Origin: CAYUYM01 sp964449305
Lineage (GTDB): Bacteria; Bacteroidota; Ignavibacteria; SZUA-365; CAYQST01
Assembly (NCBI GenBank): GCA_964449305.1
Contig: CAYUYM010000058.1
Span: 1 to 17,071, forward strand
Direction of reading: 5' to 3'
DNA length: 17,071 nucleotides
Numbering within the stretch: position 1 is the stretch's first letter; each line of letters starts with the position of its first letter. Of the stretch, positions 14,762-17,071 are shown one piece after another. Made by a program: the position numbers and the translations under genes. The notes under the pieces are model-generated. The model saw only the letters and a program-made list of their open reading frames with translations, was not told the DNA's origin and searched no databases.

Positions 14762-16036
14762 CTACCGCGCCACAATCACCGACTGCGTCCGTGTCTCACT
14801 GCCACGATCCGTTGCAACGGTCATGCGCAGCAGATAGGTTCCAACTGGCAGGTTCGATGCGGTGAACATCGCCGCATGCGTCCCGGCCGTCTGTGCGGCG
14901 TTCTGGATGATCGCAACCTCGCGTCCTGTCACGTCATACAGGGCGATGCGCACCGAACCGTCGCCGGGAAGGGTGTACGTCACCGTCGAGACATCCCGTA
15001 CCGGGTTGGGATGCATCGTGAGCGACATGCCCGCCACACCCGATCCGAGCTTCGCCATGACGAGGCGGGCATCGGGGATGCGTGAGCCGTTGGCGTCGGC
15101 GAGTTCGTTCTCGATGCGCCCATTGAGCGCCATCGACAGCGGTTCATTCATCGCGACATTGGCGTCCGCAGCGACGGTCAGCCAGAGTACAGGCTCATCT
15201 GCGGCCACCTGCACCGCAGTGGTCGACGCCCAGTAGACCGCAGTTTCGTCATGTGTGCGTTCAAGGTCCATTGCGTCGGCGGATCCCGCCATGCGCGCAC
15301 CGACGATGGTCAGGCCATCAACCGGCGTGAACATGAGTGACAGGGCCCCCAACGTCATGGGCTGCGTCGCCAACACGGGCACATCGATGGTGCCACCCGC
15401 CGTGAGCGCTGCCAACCCGTCATGCGTGAGTGTGACGAATGCCGGGGCATCCTTCTTCGGTCCGGTCACCGGGATGAACGATCCGTCCACATCACCCGCG
15501 CAACGTCCGAAGTAGTCGTGTGCATCAGATGCACACCCGAGTGTGATCGGGAATTCGTAGCACTGGGCACTGTTGTAGGAATGCGCCTTCGGTCCGCCCA
15601 TCGTGCCGGGGGCATTGCCCTCGGTGATGATCCACTTCTGGGTCGCGAAGTAGTTCTGCGGCTTGTTGGTGAGGTAGGCGTTGCGGATCGCTGTTGCATC
15701 GGCAGCATTGATGGTCGGTGTTCCAGGCGCAACCACATTGGCCGAGAGCTGGATCAGAGCAGGCGATGTGGGCATCAGCGCCGCGCCGGTTGCATGGCGC
15801 TGCGTCATCAGGAAATCGGTTGCATTCACACCGCCCCATGTGGCCCAGTTGCCCGTGGGATGCGAGCTCTGGATGCTCAGGGTGTAGTTCCCGGGATACA
15901 GGCCGTTGAAGGCGTACTCCCCGACCGTGGTCGTCACCTGCGATGCGACAAGCGTGGTGTCGAGGTGGAGGTTGATGCGGAGGCCACTCAGGGGCTGCTG
16001 CAGCATGCTCATGTAGCGTGCCGTCCCGCTGATGGT
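14762..16036 (-). repeat. Shared C-terminal module, copy in the first gene
   Basis: From TISGTARYM to the stop, this copy has NWATWGGVN, CAGDVDGSF, MTLGALSLMF and VTGREV in the same order as the other two. It is the copy closest to a standard T9SS sorting domain (HPNPV). Confidence 0.8.
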
Positions 16037-17071
16037 GAAGCTGTTGTCCAACTTCAGCGTGGTCATCGCGATGTCGGTATACCATGGGCTGTAAGTCACA
16101 TGGTCGGACACAGAATCGCCGAGAGCACAGACATCGCCCGGGTGCGACGGTCCGGTGGCACTTCCCCACCAGTTGGATGTCGCATCGATCACTCCGGTGG
16201 CGTCAGATCGCACACCCCATGTGTTGGCTGAAAGATCATTGTCGTGGACAGCAACATTCGCGCCCAACGGGATCCCGCCATACACTCCGTTGACGAAATC
16301 ATAGGCGGTGACGCCATTGACAAAACCGGTGATGCTGTTGTCGTCAATCACAATGTCGGCCGAGGACGACATCGGACCGAATCCGGTGAAGTCAGTCTGG
16401 AGAACAATGCCGGATGTTGCAGGCATCCCAGCACTGGCACCACCCGCGTCACCACCAGTCATTGTGTTTCCACTGATCGTCGCATTGGCGACAGGTCCGC
16501 GCAGAAGCATGCCCCATGTTGACAACGAAAACGGGCCGTGGAAATCGATCACGTTGTTCGTGACCTGAAGATCGCTCGTCGCGGATTCCAGGCCACCTCG
16601 GATGTCGATCATTGCCACGCCGTTGCCATTCACAATCGGCGACGACTGGACGAAGCCGTTGCCGTCGATCACGATGGGCCCCTCCAGAGTGGCAAACGTG
16701 GTGGTCCGCCCGATGAAGCGGACGGGACTGCTGTAGATCGAATTGAGGAACATGTTGTCCTTCACTTGGAAGGAGTTGACTGCCTCACCCGTGGCGTAGT
16801 TGTACACGTACACGCCACGTGCGAATGATGTGAACAGGTTGCTGTCGATCACCACATTGGAGATGTCGAAGTTGCCGTTCGGCCCATCACCCATGTAGAC
16901 ACCGGCGGCAGCGGCCTGGCAGTCCTGCAGTTCCTGCGGTCCGAATGTGTTGTCCCGGATGAGCAGGCCGTCGATCTGCGACCGGATGTCCACGCCGGTA
17001 AAGAGGTACTCGAAGGTGGAGTTGTGAACCACGAAGTTCGAGTGAGAACTGCTCGCAGGGGCAAAGATCCC
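14762..17071 (-). CDS. Beta-helix T9SS-secreted protein, partial (5' end outside window)
   Basis: The frame is open from the window edge (GGG at 17071-17069) to TAG at 14762-14764, giving 769 residues. A GTG at 17032 is not the likely start because the frame continues upstream without a stop and the residues there already belong to a beta-helix. Residues counted from the edge: beta-helix coils 1-300 (VVIDSNLF, ATISGNTM); closing motif NWWGSATGP at about 300-308, then VSDHVTYSPWY; beta-sandwich about 343-405; dockerin-like segment about 410-475 (TWGGVNATDF, PTINAADATAIRNAYL); CAGDVDGSF about 524; cohesin-like domain about 545-676; T9SS type A sorting domain about 680-769 with HPNPV, LYDVTGREV and TYLLRMTV. 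Domain order and wording match the next gene closely, so the two are tandem paralogs. It is secreted or surface-bound by T9SS; its substrate or ligand is unknown. Confidence 0.93.
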   Translation of the reverse strand, partial: GIFAPASSSHSNFVVHNSTFEYLFTGVDIRSQIDGLLIRDNTFGPQELQDCQAAAAGVYMGDGPNGNFDISNVVIDSNLFTSFARGVYVYNYATGEAVNSFQVKDNMFLNSIYSSPVRFIGRTTTFATLEGPIVIDGNGFVQSSPIVNGNGVAMIDIRGGLESATSDLQVTNNVIDFHGPFSLSTWGMLLRGPVANATISGNTMTGGDAGGASAGMPATSGIVLQTDFTGFGPMSSSADIVIDDNSITGFVNGVTAYDFVNGVYGGIPLGANVAVHDNDLSANTWGVRSDATGVIDATSNWWGSATGPSHPGDVCALGDSVSDHVTYSPWYTDIAMTTLKLDNSFTISGTARYMSMLQQPLSGLRINLHLDTTLVASQVTTTVGEYAFNGLYPGNYTLSIQSSHPTGNWATWGGVNATDFLMTQRHATGAALMPTSPALIQLSANVVAPGTPTINAADATAIRNAYLTNKPQNYFATQKWIITEGNAPGTMGGPKAHSYNSAQCYEFPITLGCASDAHDYFGRCAGDVDGSFIPVTGPKKDAPAFVTLTHDGLAALTAGGTIDVPVLATQPMTLGALSLMFTPVDGLTIVGARMAGSADAMDLERTHDETAVYWASTTAVQVAADEPVLWLTVAADANVAMNEPLSMALNGRIENELADANGSRIPDARLVMAKLGSGVAGMSLTMHPNPVRDVSTVTYTLPGDGSVRIALYDVTGREVAIIQNAAQTAGTHAAMFTASNLPVGTYLLRMTVATDRGSETRTQSVIVAR

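Noticed and set aside
14762..17032. GTG at 17030-17032 as start of the first gene
   Set aside because: The frame remains open to the window edge, no signal peptide follows the GTG, and the residues before it fit a beta-helix coil.

Overview
The window is GC-rich DNA (about 60% by eye, not computed) carrying three genes. All three are on the minus strand, so transcription runs from high to low coordinates. Each encodes a large secreted protein built from right-handed parallel beta-helix repeats and ends in the same C-terminal set: a small beta-sandwich, a degenerate dockerin-like segment, a CAGDV(N/D)GS(Y/F) motif, a cohesin-like domain and a type IX secretion (T9SS) type A sorting domain. T9SS sorting domains place the organism in the Bacteroidota / FCB group. 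High GC, clear Shine-Dalgarno sequences (AGGAGG, GGAG) and one sigma70-like promoter fit a lineage outside the class Bacteroidia, such as Ignavibacteria- or Kapabacteria-like bacteria; this placement is a weak inference.

Layout in transcription order: (1) 17071-14762, the 3' part of a beta-helix T9SS protein whose start lies beyond the window; (2) a 159-base gap with a strong GC hairpin and, overlapping it, a TTGACA-N17-TACCAT promoter candidate; (3) 14602-11795, a complete 935-residue protein of the same family; (4) a 325-base gap with no clear promoter or terminator; (5) 11469-1, the first 3,823 codons of a giant protein that is still open at the window edge, with only the last part of its sorting domain missing.

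The giant protein was checked codon by codon and contains no in-frame stop. In order it has a signal peptide, a first beta-helix with an unusual ladder of about 32 residues per rung, an Ig-like linker, two tandem units of about 650 residues that are clear duplicates of each other, a shorter fourth helix unit, a beta-rich region, one Ig-like domain, four near-identical Ig-like repeats of about 93 residues, and the shared C-terminal module. A run of nine G on its coding strand near the 5' end (codons 105-108) is a candidate phase-variation switch.

No enzyme active site, RNA gene, CRISPR array, insertion sequence or tRNA was recognised. The locus looks like a tandem family of cell-surface or secreted proteins, possibly adhesins or matrix proteins. 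Their ligands are unknown and no function should be assigned beyond secretion and surface display.
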